From Oscillospiraceae bacterium (GTDB lineage Bacteria; Bacillota; Clostridia; Oscillospirales; Ruminococcaceae): a stretch of DNA of 64,000 bases. The notes under the pieces are model-generated. The model was not told where the DNA came from. It ran no database searches and saw only the letters and a list, made by a program, of their open reading frames with translations. The position numbers were made by a program, and so were the translations under genes. How positions within the stretch are numbered: position 1 is the first letter of the stretch; each line of letters begins with the position of its first letter. Below, in pieces: positions 15,184 to 24,847 of the stretch. The stretch spans positions 1 to 64,000 of the forward strand of contig JAFTVU010000025.1 in the NCBI GenBank assembly GCA_017465665.1. Reading direction: 5' to 3'.

Positions 15184-18132
15184 GTGGCAAAAAAGCAAGG
15201 TATGAAGCTGAAAAGAATGACAGCGTTGCTGATGTCGGCAATGATGGCTGCTACTTCCGTTCAGTTTCAGATGACTTTTGGAGCTGCTGCCGAGGCTGAG
15301 AGCGGCGCAGGTTCAGGGTCGTCGGTAAGCGCCGAAACAGTCGGCATGTCAAGTAACAAGAATACTTACAGAAATTACATCTCTAACTACACCGATGCAC
15401 CAAAACCAATGGAAGAGGTAGTTGTAAACGTACTTGACTACACCGCATCCAACGGCGCAGTTTCAGAGATAACAAATTATCAGGGCGAGGCCGATGTAGT
15501 TTCCTGGCTTGGCAGCGAGGGTACATTGGAATGGACATTTAATGTAAAGACCGCAGGTCTGTACAATATGTCCATGATCTACTACGCTGTTTCGGGCGAG
15601 AATACTACTGTTGAGGTAGGTCTCAAGCTGGACGGCAAAACGCCCTTTGATGAAGTCAAGCTGGTTGAGCTTGACCGTTATTGGCACAGTGAGACCGCCA
15701 TTGAATATGACGCAAGAAAGAAGAACCAGAAGCGTCCGCCTCAGGTTGAGTATGACGAGCTCTGGGTAGAATACCCCATCAAGGATAAGGATGGTCTTAT
15801 CAATACTCCTTATTTCTTCTATCTTGAAGCAGGTGATCATACACTCACACTTGACGGCGTAAAGACAAATATCTATATTAAGGATATTCGTTTCTTCAAT
15901 AGTGAAGAGCTTCCCTCCTATGCAGAGATAGCTCCCACACAGGATGAGATCAATAATACTCCTGCTCTTTCAGGCGGCAATGCGATCCTCATCGAGGCTG
16001 AATCTCCCAAGTATACAACAGCCTCAACTCTTTACCCCACTTATGACAGAACAGATTACACTGTAAGCCCCTCTCACCCCGTAAACAAGAGATACAACAC
16101 TATCGGTCTTGATACATGGGATCAGGCTACACAGGCAATCATCTGGGAATTTGATGTTCCTGCTGATGGTTACTACTCCATCCAGCTCAAGGCACGTCAG
16201 AGCACAATGCGCGGCTTCTTCTCCAACAGACGCGTATATATCAACGGCGAAGTTCCCTGCAAGGAGCTTGATGATATCAAGATCCAGTACGATCCCGACT
16301 GGCAGTCGGTAGAGTTCGTTGATGACGCAGGCGAGCCTATATATGTAAAGCTCAATGCAGGTAAGAATACGATCAGACTTGAGTGTATCCCCGGTGATAT
16401 CGGTGAGGTAATGCAGCGTCTTGATGATCTTATCTTCGAGCTGAACTACTACTACAGAAGAGTTCTGATGATCACGGGTCCCAGCCCTGATGAATACAAC
16501 GACTACTTCCTTGATGACCAGATTCCCGAGCTGCTGGATGTATTCCAGAAGGCTGTAGATACTCTTTATGCCGAGAAGGCTGGTATCGAAAGGATCACAG
16601 GTCAGGGTTCTGAGGCTTCCACACTCCAGACTATGGCCGTAATTCTTGAGATGGCCATTGAGGAGCCCGATGATATCCCTGTAATGCTTGGTAATATCAA
16701 GGATCAGATCTCAGCAGTTTCCGCATGGATGCGTGACTATCGTGACCAGCCTCTCGAGCTTGACTATATCGAGGTAAAGTCTGTTCATGATGAGTACAAG
16801 AATGCAAAGTCCAATTTCTTTGCGTCCCTTGCATTCGGCTTCCGTGCCTTTATCGGTTCTTTCTTTGAGGACTACACATCCATCTCCGATACAACAACTA
16901 AGGCTCTGAATGTATGGGTTTCCCTCGGCCGTGACCAGGCAACCGTTGTAAACGAACTGGTAAGCTCCGAGTACAATCCCACACATACCACTCAGATCGC
17001 TATCAGCCTTGTACAGGGCGCTGTGCTTGAAGCTTCTCTTGCAGGTAAGGGTCCTGAGGTATCGCTGTTCATCGGCGGTGACTTCCCCGTAGTATGTGCT
17101 TCCAGAGGTCTTCTCGTGAACATGAAGGACTTCACAGACTACGATGAGGTAGTTTCCAGATTCTCTGAGGATATAACAACTCTGTATGAGTTCAACGAAG
17201 GCGTATATGGTATCCCGCTCACTCAGAACTTCCCGATGCTCTTCTATCGTACAGACGTTCTTGAGGAGCTTGGCTACACTGAGCCTCCGGAGTCATGGGA
17301 TGAGCTGATAGCAATGCTCCCCGATCTCCAGAGAAAGTATCTGGATGTTGGTCTGATACTTCCCTCCAACGTATCCTCTCAGGTATTTGACGCAGGTAAC
17401 ACTTTCGTTCTGCTGATGAACCAGACAGGACAGTCTTTCTACAACGAAAATTACACAGCAACAACATTTGAAACAGAGGCCGCTGTTGAGGCATTCACAA
17501 AGTGGACAAAGTTCTATACTGTATATGACTTTGACCAGACCTATGACGCATTCACACGTTTCAGAACAGGTGAGCTTCCTCTGGTAATTCAGGCTTATAC
17601 TTTCTATAACCAGCTGAAGGTAGCCGCTCCCGAGATCAATGGTCTGTGGGATTTCACACACGTTCCCGGTTCTTACAGAACTGATGAGAACGGTAACACC
17701 ATTCTCGATTACACCGCGAACTCCGGTTCCGCAGGTGCGGTGATCTTCCAGTCCTGCTCCGATAAGCAGGCGGCTTGGGACTTCATCAAGTGGTTCACAA
17801 GCACCGAAGCTCAGGTTGAGTATGGTAGAACGATCGAGGCTATCATGGGCCCGCTCGGACGTTATGATACAGCTAACCTTGAAGCGCTCGCAAGACTGAA
17901 CTGGTCTACAGCCGAGTACGCAAAGATCTCCGATCAGATGGCACATCTGCAGGAGGTTCCGATCATTCCCGCTTCCTACGCTGTAACACGTAACGTTTAC
18001 AACGCTTTCAGAGCAGTTGTAAACAACCAGAAGAACCCCAGATATCAGCTCAGCTCTTACAACAGAGATATCAACTCTGAGATCGTAAGAAAGCTGAAGG
18101 AGCTCGGATATTATCCAGAAGAAGAGGCATGA
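15184..18132 (+). CDS. sugar-ABC solute-binding protein fused to N-terminal carbohydrate-binding-like domains
   Basis: A 982-residue exported protein. The signal sequence follows the GTG start (MKLKRMTALLMSAMMAATS within the first 30 residues). Residues about 60-210 and 250-420 are beta-sandwich domains like CBM6/CBM35-type modules (GTLEWTFNVKTAGLYNMSM, FDVPADGYYSIQLKARQS; both have IFIEAES-like openings). After a helical linker, residues about 540-980 form a family 1 extracellular solute-binding protein (FNEGVYGIPLTQNFPMLFYR, DVLEELGYTEPPESWDEL, WDFIKWFTSTEAQVEYGR). It probably captures an oligosaccharide for the permeases. The GTG at 15184 has AGGAAAGGTGG at proper spacing; ATG 15202 is an alternative. 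A GC-rich hairpin follows at 18140. Confidence 0.82.
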   Translation: MAKKQGMKLKRMTALLMSAMMAATSVQFQMTFGAAAEAESGAGSGSSVSAETVGMSSNKNTYRNYISNYTDAPKPMEEVVVNVLDYTASNGAVSEITNYQGEADVVSWLGSEGTLEWTFNVKTAGLYNMSMIYYAVSGENTTVEVGLKLDGKTPFDEVKLVELDRYWHSETAIEYDARKKNQKRPPQVEYDELWVEYPIKDKDGLINTPYFFYLEAGDHTLTLDGVKTNIYIKDIRFFNSEELPSYAEIAPTQDEINNTPALSGGNAILIEAESPKYTTASTLYPTYDRTDYTVSPSHPVNKRYNTIGLDTWDQATQAIIWEFDVPADGYYSIQLKARQSTMRGFFSNRRVYINGEVPCKELDDIKIQYDPDWQSVEFVDDAGEPIYVKLNAGKNTIRLECIPGDIGEVMQRLDDLIFELNYYYRRVLMITGPSPDEYNDYFLDDQIPELLDVFQKAVDTLYAEKAGIERITGQGSEASTLQTMAVILEMAIEEPDDIPVMLGNIKDQISAVSAWMRDYRDQPLELDYIEVKSVHDEYKNAKSNFFASLAFGFRAFIGSFFEDYTSISDTTTKALNVWVSLGRDQATVVNELVSSEYNPTHTTQIAISLVQGAVLEASLAGKGPEVSLFIGGDFPVVCASRGLLVNMKDFTDYDEVVSRFSEDITTLYEFNEGVYGIPLTQNFPMLFYRTDVLEELGYTEPPESWDELIAMLPDLQRKYLDVGLILPSNVSSQVFDAGNTFVLLMNQTGQSFYNENYTATTFETEAAVEAFTKWTKFYTVYDFDQTYDAFTRFRTGELPLVIQAYTFYNQLKVAAPEINGLWDFTHVPGSYRTDENGNTILDYTANSGSAGAVIFQSCSDKQAAWDFIKWFTSTEAQVEYGRTIEAIMGPLGRYDTANLEALARLNWSTAEYAKISDQMAHLQEVPIIPASYAVTRNVYNAFRAVVNNQKNPRYQLSSYNRDINSEIVRKLKELGYYPEEEA

Positions 18133-18139
18133 TAGCTTT

Positions 18140-18156
18140 CCCGAGTAACACTCGGG
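18140..18156 (+). promoter_or_regulatory. intercistronic hairpin between binding protein and permease genes
   Basis: CCCGAGT-AAC-ACTCGGG, a perfect seven-base GC-rich stem eight bases after the binding-protein stop, without a T tract. In transport operons such elements often stabilise the upstream mRNA so that binding protein exceeds permease. Confidence 0.55.
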
Positions 18157-18196
18157 AGGCAAATGCTCTCCCCAATAAATATTAGGAGGAATCAGC

Positions 18197-19135
18197 TTGT
18201 TCGGTAAAGAAAAATCGCAGTATATCGAAGATAATAAGTTTCGTTATACGATGCGTGAGATCAAGAAGAACGGCAGTGCTTACATACTCGCTCTCCCGTA
18301 CTTCATACTGTTCCTGATCTTTACAGGTATACCGGTTGTTATCTCTCTCCCTATCGGCTTCACCAGCTTTAACATGGTACAGTTCCCGACATGGGTGGGA
18401 CTCAGCAACTTCTATACACTGTTCCTTCAGGACGACGTTTTCCTTATTGCTATTCAGAATACACTGGTATTCGCTATCATCACAGGACCTGTGAGCTACA
18501 TACTCTGCTTCCTGCTCGCATGGTTGATCAATGAAATGCCCGGTCCTCTCAAGACGGTATTTACCTACATCTTCTATGCACCCACACTGGCAGGTAACAT
18601 CTTCGCTACATGGCAGCTCATCTTCTCGGGTGATACTTATGGCTTCCTTAACTCCACACTGATGGATCTCGGAATCATCAAGGGTCCTCAGCAGTGGCTG
18701 ACAGACGCAAGATTCATCCTCATGTGCGTTATCATCGTACAGATGTGGATGTCCCTCGGTGCAGGCTTCCTTTCTCTGCGTGCAGGCTTCCAGGGCATTG
18801 ATAAGTCCGGATATGAGGCGGGCGCTATCGAGGGTATCAAGAACCGTTGGCAGGAGCTTCTGTATATCACGATCCCCAGCATGGGTCCGCAGCTTCTGTT
18901 CGCAGCTGTAATGCAGATCACCGCATCCTTCACCGCAGGTGATATCGGACGTTCTCTTACAGCATTCCCTTCCACCGATTACGCAGCACACACCATCATG
19001 ACTCACGCATTCGACTACGGCTCTATCCGTTACGAGATGGGTTATGCATGTGCAGTCTGCTTCCTGCTCTTCCTTGTAATGCTTCTCGTTAACAACGTGA
19101 TCCGCAAGGCGATGAGCGGAATCCTGGATACTTAA
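18197..19135 (+). CDS. sugar ABC transporter permease (MalF/UgpA-like)
   Basis: A 312-residue inner-membrane protein with six predicted membrane spans. The cytoplasmic EAA loop is GYEAGAIEGIKNRWQELLYI followed by TIPSMGP (near residue 215), which docks a sugar-type ATPase. The start is TTG at 18197 with TAGGAGG seven bases upstream. It is the first of two permease pairs in this operon. Its partner gene begins 12 bases after the stop. The ATPase is expected to be a shared MsmX-like protein encoded elsewhere; whether the operon's own ATPases serve it is unknown. Confidence 0.88.
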   Translation: MFGKEKSQYIEDNKFRYTMREIKKNGSAYILALPYFILFLIFTGIPVVISLPIGFTSFNMVQFPTWVGLSNFYTLFLQDDVFLIAIQNTLVFAIITGPVSYILCFLLAWLINEMPGPLKTVFTYIFYAPTLAGNIFATWQLIFSGDTYGFLNSTLMDLGIIKGPQQWLTDARFILMCVIIVQMWMSLGAGFLSLRAGFQGIDKSGYEAGAIEGIKNRWQELLYITIPSMGPQLLFAAVMQITASFTAGDIGRSLTAFPSTDYAAHTIMTHAFDYGSIRYEMGYACAVCFLLFLVMLLVNNVIRKAMSGILDT

Positions 19136-19147
19136 GGAGGACAGAAA

Positions 19148-20008
19148 ATGCGAATAATTCAAAGAAGAAAGAGATGGGGCGGCTCACGCGGCGGCGACAT
19201 TGCAATCTTTATCGTGCTTTGCCTTATCGGCGTGTTCATGCTCTTCCCCATTTATCTGTCCGTTATCCAGTCCATCAAGCCTGTCGAGGAACTGTTCGTG
19301 TTCCCTCCCAAGCTTTATGTACAGCGTCCCACTTCCCAGAACTTTGAGGATATGCTCAAGGTTGCAGGCAGCCTGGACGTTCCGTTCTCAAGATATGTAT
19401 TCAACTCCCTGTTCATATCTATTACAGTAACAGTAGCGCAGCTGTTCCTTTCCTCCTCTGCAGCTTATGTGCTGGCTAAGGTAAAGGCTCCCGGCGTAAG
19501 AGCTATGAACAAGACGATCGACGTTGCTCTTCTGTTCACATCCTCTGTTACATACATCGTGCAGTATATCGTAATGGCAACTCTCGGTATGATCGATACA
19601 TACTGGGCGCTCATACTGCCGTTTATCGCAACACCTATGGGTCTGTTCCTCATGAAGCAGTTCATGGGTCAGATCCCCGAAAGTATGATCGAAGCCGCTA
19701 AGCTTGACGGTGCGAGCCACCTGAGAGTTTGCTGGCAGATCGTAATGCCCAATGTAAAGCCTGCATGGCTTACACTGATGATCTTCGCATTCCAGGGCGC
19801 ATGGCAGATCACAGGTTATCTCTTCGTTTACAGTGAGCAGCTGAAGCCTATCCCCATCGTTATGCAGCAGATCGCTGCTGCGGGTATCGCCCGTGCCGGT
19901 GTATCTTCTGCAACGGTAGTAATACTGATGCTGCCTCCCATGATACTGTTCCTTATCCTGCAGTCTAACGTTGTTGAAACGATGGCTCACTCAGGTCTTA
20001 AGGATTAA
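19148..20008 (+). CDS. carbohydrate ABC transporter permease (MalG/UgpE-like)
   Basis: A 286-residue protein with six membrane spans and the EAA loop ESMIEAAKLDGASHLRVCWQ followed by IVMPNVKP (near residue 190). The basic N-terminus RIIQRRKRWGG is cytoplasmic. The start ATG has AAGGAGGACAG upstream. It forms a heterodimeric channel with the preceding gene product. Confidence 0.88.
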   Translation: MRIIQRRKRWGGSRGGDIAIFIVLCLIGVFMLFPIYLSVIQSIKPVEELFVFPPKLYVQRPTSQNFEDMLKVAGSLDVPFSRYVFNSLFISITVTVAQLFLSSSAAYVLAKVKAPGVRAMNKTIDVALLFTSSVTYIVQYIVMATLGMIDTYWALILPFIATPMGLFLMKQFMGQIPESMIEAAKLDGASHLRVCWQIVMPNVKPAWLTLMIFAFQGAWQITGYLFVYSEQLKPIPIVMQQIAAAGIARAGVSSATVVILMLPPMILFLILQSNVVETMAHSGLKD

Positions 20009-20036
20009 TGAAATAAATACGAAAGGATGATTTTGA

Positions 20037-21677
20037 GTGCCATCAATTAAACGCATCGCGATCCGTACATGCGCTGCGGTAATGGCTGCCGTAACACTCA
20101 GCACAAGCCTTGTTGCTTACGCTGATGAGCCGTACGACGGTTACAACTATGACTGGTGGGGCGATCCCGTGCCCTCTCAGAACGGTTACGTTGTACAGAG
20201 GGTCATCACAGGTGCTGATCTTGGCGTAGGCGCACTTACCGAGCCCGGCGATATGTTTGTTTCCGACAACAATGATGTATATATTGCTGACACAGCGTAC
20301 AAGGGCACGCTTGACAGCAGCATGAAGGGTAGAATTATTATCACGGACAGTAATTTCACCCTCAAGACAGCAATTGAGTACCTCGATTTCAGTGAGGTTC
20401 AGGACTGGGTCGATTTCCAGGCAATAAGACTTCAGGTAAGTGAGATCGATCAGACTCAGCATACAAAGATCACAGACAAGTACTTTGACGGTCCTTCAGG
20501 CGTGTTTGTAAAAGAAGATATGATCTATGTTGCAGATAACGCAAATGACCGTGTAGTAGCTTTCACAGCAGCGACTGATGAAAGCGGTATCGGCTACGGT
20601 GTTGTAAAGCACGTTTACACACGTCCCGATTCGGATGTATATGATTCCTCCACTACTTTCAATCCCAGTAAGGTGCTGGTTGACGCTGCAGATAACGTTT
20701 ATGTCTGCATCAAGTCCATCACCAAGGGTGCGGTAGTATTCTCCGAAAGCGGTGAGTTCAACGGTTACTTCGGTGCAAACCGAGTAGAAGCAACAGCAGA
20801 CGTTCTGATGAACGCATTCTGGAAGCTTATCTTCAACCGTGAGCAGATCAAGAAGATGAAGAGAAACGTTCCTGTCGAGATATCCAACTTCGATATCGAT
20901 CCCGATAACTTCATCTACACTGTAACTGAATCCAAGTCCACAGATACAGATATCCTGAAGAAGCTGAATTCCGCCGGTACAAATATCTTCGTAAACCTCG
21001 GTTATTCCGAAAACACATTCGGTGATTATCTTACAAAGTACTATCGTGGTCAGACATATTCTTCACAGATAACAGACGTTGATATCGGTGAGAATGGTGT
21101 TATCCACCTGCTTGACCTTAAGACAGGCCGTGTATTCCAGTACGATAATGAGTGTAACCTGCTGTTCATCTTCGGCGGTAAGGGCTCCCAGAAGGGTACT
21201 TTCACCACCGTAAACGCAGTTGAGAGCATGGGCACTAACGTTTACGTACTTGATGGCCGTAAGGCAAGCATCACAGTATTCGAGCAGACAGAGTTCGGCT
21301 CCATCGTGCATGAGGCTATCTCCCTGTTCAACAAGGGTAAGTATGATGAGGCGCGCGGTCCCTGGGAGGAGGCTCTCAGACGCGATTCCAACTACTGGCT
21401 TGCTTATATCGGCCTTGGTAATGCATACCTGAATCAGGGTGAGTATGCAGAGGCTATGGAGTACTTTGAATACAATTCCAAGACAGGTTATAATGACGCA
21501 TTCAAGGGCTGGCGTATGGATTTCGTAAGAGATAACTTTACGCTGATTGCCTGCATTTTAGTCGGCGGACTTCTCCTCATATATGTTCTGGCTTCTGTAA
21601 GAGGCAAGATCAGAGAGAAGAAGCGCGCAGAGGCTGAGCGTCTGTTCAAGGCTCAGAACAAGGGAAGGGAGGACTAA
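20037..21677 (+). CDS. exported beta-propeller (NHL-like) and TPR protein with C-terminal membrane anchor
   Basis: A 546-residue protein. Residues 1-29 are a signal peptide (AVTLSTSLVAYA). Residues about 50-400 hold repeated propeller-type strands (PSGVFVKEDMIYVADNANDR, PSKVLVDAADNVYVCI, IGENGVIHLLDLKTGRVFQY), typical of NHL repeats. Residues about 425-490 are a TPR unit (YWLAYIGLGNAYLNQGEYAE, AMEYFEYNSKTG). One membrane span follows (LIACILVGGLLLIYVLA), then a basic cytoplasmic tail. The propeller should face outside. The start is GTG at 20037 with GAAAGGATG upstream. I infer a surface sensor, adaptor or assembly factor for the transporter; no catalytic residues are visible. Confidence 0.75.
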   Translation: MPSIKRIAIRTCAAVMAAVTLSTSLVAYADEPYDGYNYDWWGDPVPSQNGYVVQRVITGADLGVGALTEPGDMFVSDNNDVYIADTAYKGTLDSSMKGRIIITDSNFTLKTAIEYLDFSEVQDWVDFQAIRLQVSEIDQTQHTKITDKYFDGPSGVFVKEDMIYVADNANDRVVAFTAATDESGIGYGVVKHVYTRPDSDVYDSSTTFNPSKVLVDAADNVYVCIKSITKGAVVFSESGEFNGYFGANRVEATADVLMNAFWKLIFNREQIKKMKRNVPVEISNFDIDPDNFIYTVTESKSTDTDILKKLNSAGTNIFVNLGYSENTFGDYLTKYYRGQTYSSQITDVDIGENGVIHLLDLKTGRVFQYDNECNLLFIFGGKGSQKGTFTTVNAVESMGTNVYVLDGRKASITVFEQTEFGSIVHEAISLFNKGKYDEARGPWEEALRRDSNYWLAYIGLGNAYLNQGEYAEAMEYFEYNSKTGYNDAFKGWRMDFVRDNFTLIACILVGGLLLIYVLASVRGKIREKKRAEAERLFKAQNKGRED

Positions 21678-21680
21678 GGC

Positions 21681-22445
21681 ATGAGATTTAATCTTGATAT
21701 GCCGGCGTGGAAGTGGCCTTTCTACATTATGGCTCATCCCTTTGAGGGTTTTGAGGATCTCAGATGGAAGAAAGCGTACAACATGAAGGTCGCAATGGTG
21801 ATCGTTGCATTGTTCTTCATCATTTCCACCTGCGAACAGCTCATGACCGGCTTCCTTTTCAATTCGCACTACGTTAAGATCTTTAATATCGTACCGATCG
21901 TTATTCAGACGATAGTACTTTTCTTCACTTGGGTAATCGGTAACTGGGCACTGTGTACCCTGTTCGATGGTGAGGGTACAATGAAGAACATCTGCGTTAA
22001 CTCCGCTTATGCTCTGGTGCCTATGCTCATCGGTAAGGTGATCAACATCATCCTTAGTAGATGCCTGTTATCGACCGAGTCGGCGTTCATCGTTTTCGTA
22101 TCCTATCTCACGATACTCTGGACAGCTATCCTGCTGATCTCCGGTATGAAAACGGTTCACCAGTATTCAATACCCAAAACCCTTCTGTTTATGTTCATTA
22201 CGATCTTTGCAATGGTCGTGATAATCATACTGCTTGTACTTCTTGTTTCACTTTTCCAGCAGGTATATGTGTTTGTATATTCTATCTATACAGAGCTGCT
22301 GTACCGCTTCTCCAATCTGGAGCCTACGATACTCATCCTTATCTTCATCGGTGTTATCGTAGCGATCGCAGCTATCGTTATCGCAGCATATACAGCTTTT
22401 GAAAAGCATCAGCTGAAGAAAGAGCTCGAAAAGCTGAAATCCTGA
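21681..22445 (+). CDS. Yip1-family-like multi-pass membrane protein
   Basis: A 254-residue protein with about five membrane segments. The features WPFYIMAHPFEGFEDLRWKK at the N-terminus, WVIGNWALCTLFDGEGT in the middle and a conserved-looking SAYALVPMLIG are typical of bacterial YIP1-domain proteins, which have no assigned activity. It ends in a charged helix (FEKHQLKKELEKLKS). It starts three bases after the beta-propeller gene stop, so the two are likely co-translated and may interact. Confidence 0.75.
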   Translation: MRFNLDMPAWKWPFYIMAHPFEGFEDLRWKKAYNMKVAMVIVALFFIISTCEQLMTGFLFNSHYVKIFNIVPIVIQTIVLFFTWVIGNWALCTLFDGEGTMKNICVNSAYALVPMLIGKVINIILSRCLLSTESAFIVFVSYLTILWTAILLISGMKTVHQYSIPKTLLFMFITIFAMVVIIILLVLLVSLFQQVYVFVYSIYTELLYRFSNLEPTILILIFIGVIVAIAAIVIAAYTAFEKHQLKKELEKLKS

Positions 22446-22495
22446 TCTACATTAAATAAACTAAGGCTTTGAATATTGAAAATGGTGGTGTAAAA

Positions 22496-24847
22496 ATGCT
22501 TCAATTACGCAAGAAAATACTTGTCGGCGTGCTTTGCTCCGCATTAGTGCTTTCGACAAGCCAGAGCGTTGCATGGTCGGAAACAGTAGAAGTTCCCACC
22601 GAAGCAGGTGCTGCGGATAACGTAGTTACCGCCGAGGCAGCAGATGCCGCTGAGGACGCAGGAGCAGAGGAAGATACCGAAGCTCCCGTGACCGAGGAAC
22701 AGGCACTGGCTGAATGTGTACTTTACGCTGAGACAGATACACTGGAGATGCATGTAAATGAATCCAACGGTATCTTCGCTATCAAGGACAAGGCTACCGG
22801 TGAATACTGGTGGAGCAATCCTTATGCAGCGGATTCCGATCCCATTGCAAAGGGCTCAAACTTAGCAGGACTTAAGTCCGCGCTCGTTATCGATTCTGTT
22901 AAGGTAACCGATACCGAAGCGCCTGAGACTCCTCTGAAGTCCTATTCTGATGCTGTTCAGAAGGGCAACTTCACGCTTGAAAAGATCGAAAACGGTTTTA
23001 AGGCTGTATGCACCTTTACAGGCGAGGGTCTTACTGTTCCGTACTATGTAACTATCAATGATGATTATTTTGAGGTAAATGTTCCGCTTGATGAGATCAT
23101 CGAGGAAGAAATGAACGGAAATACCTCTGAAAGTGTTCGTTCTGTTGTTACACTGAGCCTGTTCAAGGATATGGGTGCAGGTAACGGCGATGAGAATGGC
23201 TACATAATCACTCCCGATGGATCGGGTGCTGTTATCAATTTCAATAACGGCAAGACAAAATCCAGTGAATATACTCAGAAGATATACGGCAAGGATATCG
23301 CTATCAGCCAGGATATGGCTCCCGCTAAGACCGAGCAGGCTTATCTTCCTGTCATGGGTATAGTTAAGGATAACAGCGCACTGCTTGCAGTTGTTACCGA
23401 GGGCTCTGCTTACGCATCCGCAAGAGCAAGCATTAACGGTCAGGGCGCAACAGGCTACAACTCCGCATGGTTCGATTTTGACCTGCGTTCTTCCGACTCC
23501 TACTTCATGGGTCAGAGCAATACTGCACTGGACGCTTTTGAGGTGAACAAGGTTCCCGAGAGCGACATTACAGTACGTTACTACCCCATTGCCAAGGAGG
23601 GTGCGGACTATGTTGATGTGGCGCTCCGTTATCAGAAGCACCTTGTTGACACAGGCGTACTTACCAAGAAGACAACTGATTCCGACGTTCCTTTCTATCT
23701 GGATCTGTTCGGCGGCACCGTTAAGAAGCAGTCTGTTGCAGGTTTCCCTGTTTCACTGCAGACACCCGCTACAACATACGAGGAGGCAAAGCTCATTATT
23801 GAGGAGCTTGCAAACCGCGGTGTTGATAACATGATCATTACCTATGAGGACTTTAATAAGGCTGGTATAAAGGGTCAGATATCCGATTCCGTTGATTACG
23901 CAAGCGTACTCGGCGGCAAGGAGGATTTCAAGCTGCTTGCTGATTACTGTGCAAGCATCGGTGTTACACTTGCTCCCAGTGTTGATATCCAGGAGTATGA
24001 GAGATCCGGCAACGGCTTCTCCAAGACAGGTGCTTCCGCTATCCGCGTAACAAAGGCTTACGCTACTCTGCATGCTCACGAGCGTGCATTCGGTACACCT
24101 CATGACACCAGAACAAGCTGGTACATCATGACTCCCGCATACTACCAGAAGGCAGTTCAGGCGATCGTTAAGAGCTATGTTCAGGAAGGTCTTACAGCTA
24201 TCTCCCTTGAGGAAGCTACAAATATGCTGTACAGCGACTTCACTGCAAACAGCAAGAAGATGACTTCCAGACAGCAGGCCATAGTTAATCTTCAGGCTTG
24301 CTACCAGATCATCAAGGACAATGGTCTGACTTTCGTAGCCGATGCATGTAATGATTACGCGTTCAAGTATGTTGATTGCATCAGAAATGTACCGCTCTAC
24401 AGCAGTAATTTCGATCTGTATGATTACGACATTCCTCTGTACGAGATCGTTATTCACGGTTACATTCCTTACACAACAAAGGCAAAGAACGCAAGCTCCG
24501 GTGCTGATGAGCTCTTCCTGCTTTCTGTTGCTACAGGTACTCCCGTTCATTACGAAGTAATGCACGAGAACCCCAACGAGTTCACAGATTCCTCTTATGA
24601 TGAGTTGTTCTACACATATTACGAGGGCTGGCTTGATGTTGCTGCTGCTGAATATCAGCTGACACAGCAGTATCTGAAGCCTCTCGCAGATGAGACCATC
24701 ACAGACTTTGAGTACATTTCCGAAGAGGTTGTTGAGACTACCTTCTCCGACGGCACTGTTATCAGAGCTGATCTTGAAAATCTCACACTTAATATTAACG
24801 GTGCAGATGTCAATCTCGCCGAACTGAAAGGAGCGACAACTAACTGA
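22496..24847 (+). CDS. exported DUF5696-like protein, possible TIM-barrel glycan enzyme
   Basis: A 783-residue protein with a signal peptide (residues 1-30, ILVGVLCSALVLSTSQSVA). An acidic Ala-rich linker follows (about 35-75). Residues 80-390 look like a beta-supersandwich (GIFAIKDKATGEYWWSNPYA, GYIITPDGSGAVINFNNGK). Residues 400-720 alternate strands and helices like a TIM barrel, with acidic residues at strand ends: FYLDLFGG, NMIITYEDF, LAPSVDIQEYE, AISLEEATNMLYSDF, FVADACNDYA. I recognise this as the DUF5696 type found next to sugar ABC genes; the activity is unknown and a glycosidase-like role is inference. ATG 22496 is favoured over TTG 22469 because GGTGGTG precedes it. It overlaps the next permease by one base. 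Confidence 0.7.
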   Translation: MLQLRKKILVGVLCSALVLSTSQSVAWSETVEVPTEAGAADNVVTAEAADAAEDAGAEEDTEAPVTEEQALAECVLYAETDTLEMHVNESNGIFAIKDKATGEYWWSNPYAADSDPIAKGSNLAGLKSALVIDSVKVTDTEAPETPLKSYSDAVQKGNFTLEKIENGFKAVCTFTGEGLTVPYYVTINDDYFEVNVPLDEIIEEEMNGNTSESVRSVVTLSLFKDMGAGNGDENGYIITPDGSGAVINFNNGKTKSSEYTQKIYGKDIAISQDMAPAKTEQAYLPVMGIVKDNSALLAVVTEGSAYASARASINGQGATGYNSAWFDFDLRSSDSYFMGQSNTALDAFEVNKVPESDITVRYYPIAKEGADYVDVALRYQKHLVDTGVLTKKTTDSDVPFYLDLFGGTVKKQSVAGFPVSLQTPATTYEEAKLIIEELANRGVDNMIITYEDFNKAGIKGQISDSVDYASVLGGKEDFKLLADYCASIGVTLAPSVDIQEYERSGNGFSKTGASAIRVTKAYATLHAHERAFGTPHDTRTSWYIMTPAYYQKAVQAIVKSYVQEGLTAISLEEATNMLYSDFTANSKKMTSRQQAIVNLQACYQIIKDNGLTFVADACNDYAFKYVDCIRNVPLYSSNFDLYDYDIPLYEIVIHGYIPYTTKAKNASSGADELFLLSVATGTPVHYEVMHENPNEFTDSSYDELFYTYYEGWLDVAAAEYQLTQQYLKPLADETITDFEYISEEVVETTFSDGTVIRADLENLTLNINGADVNLAELKGATTN

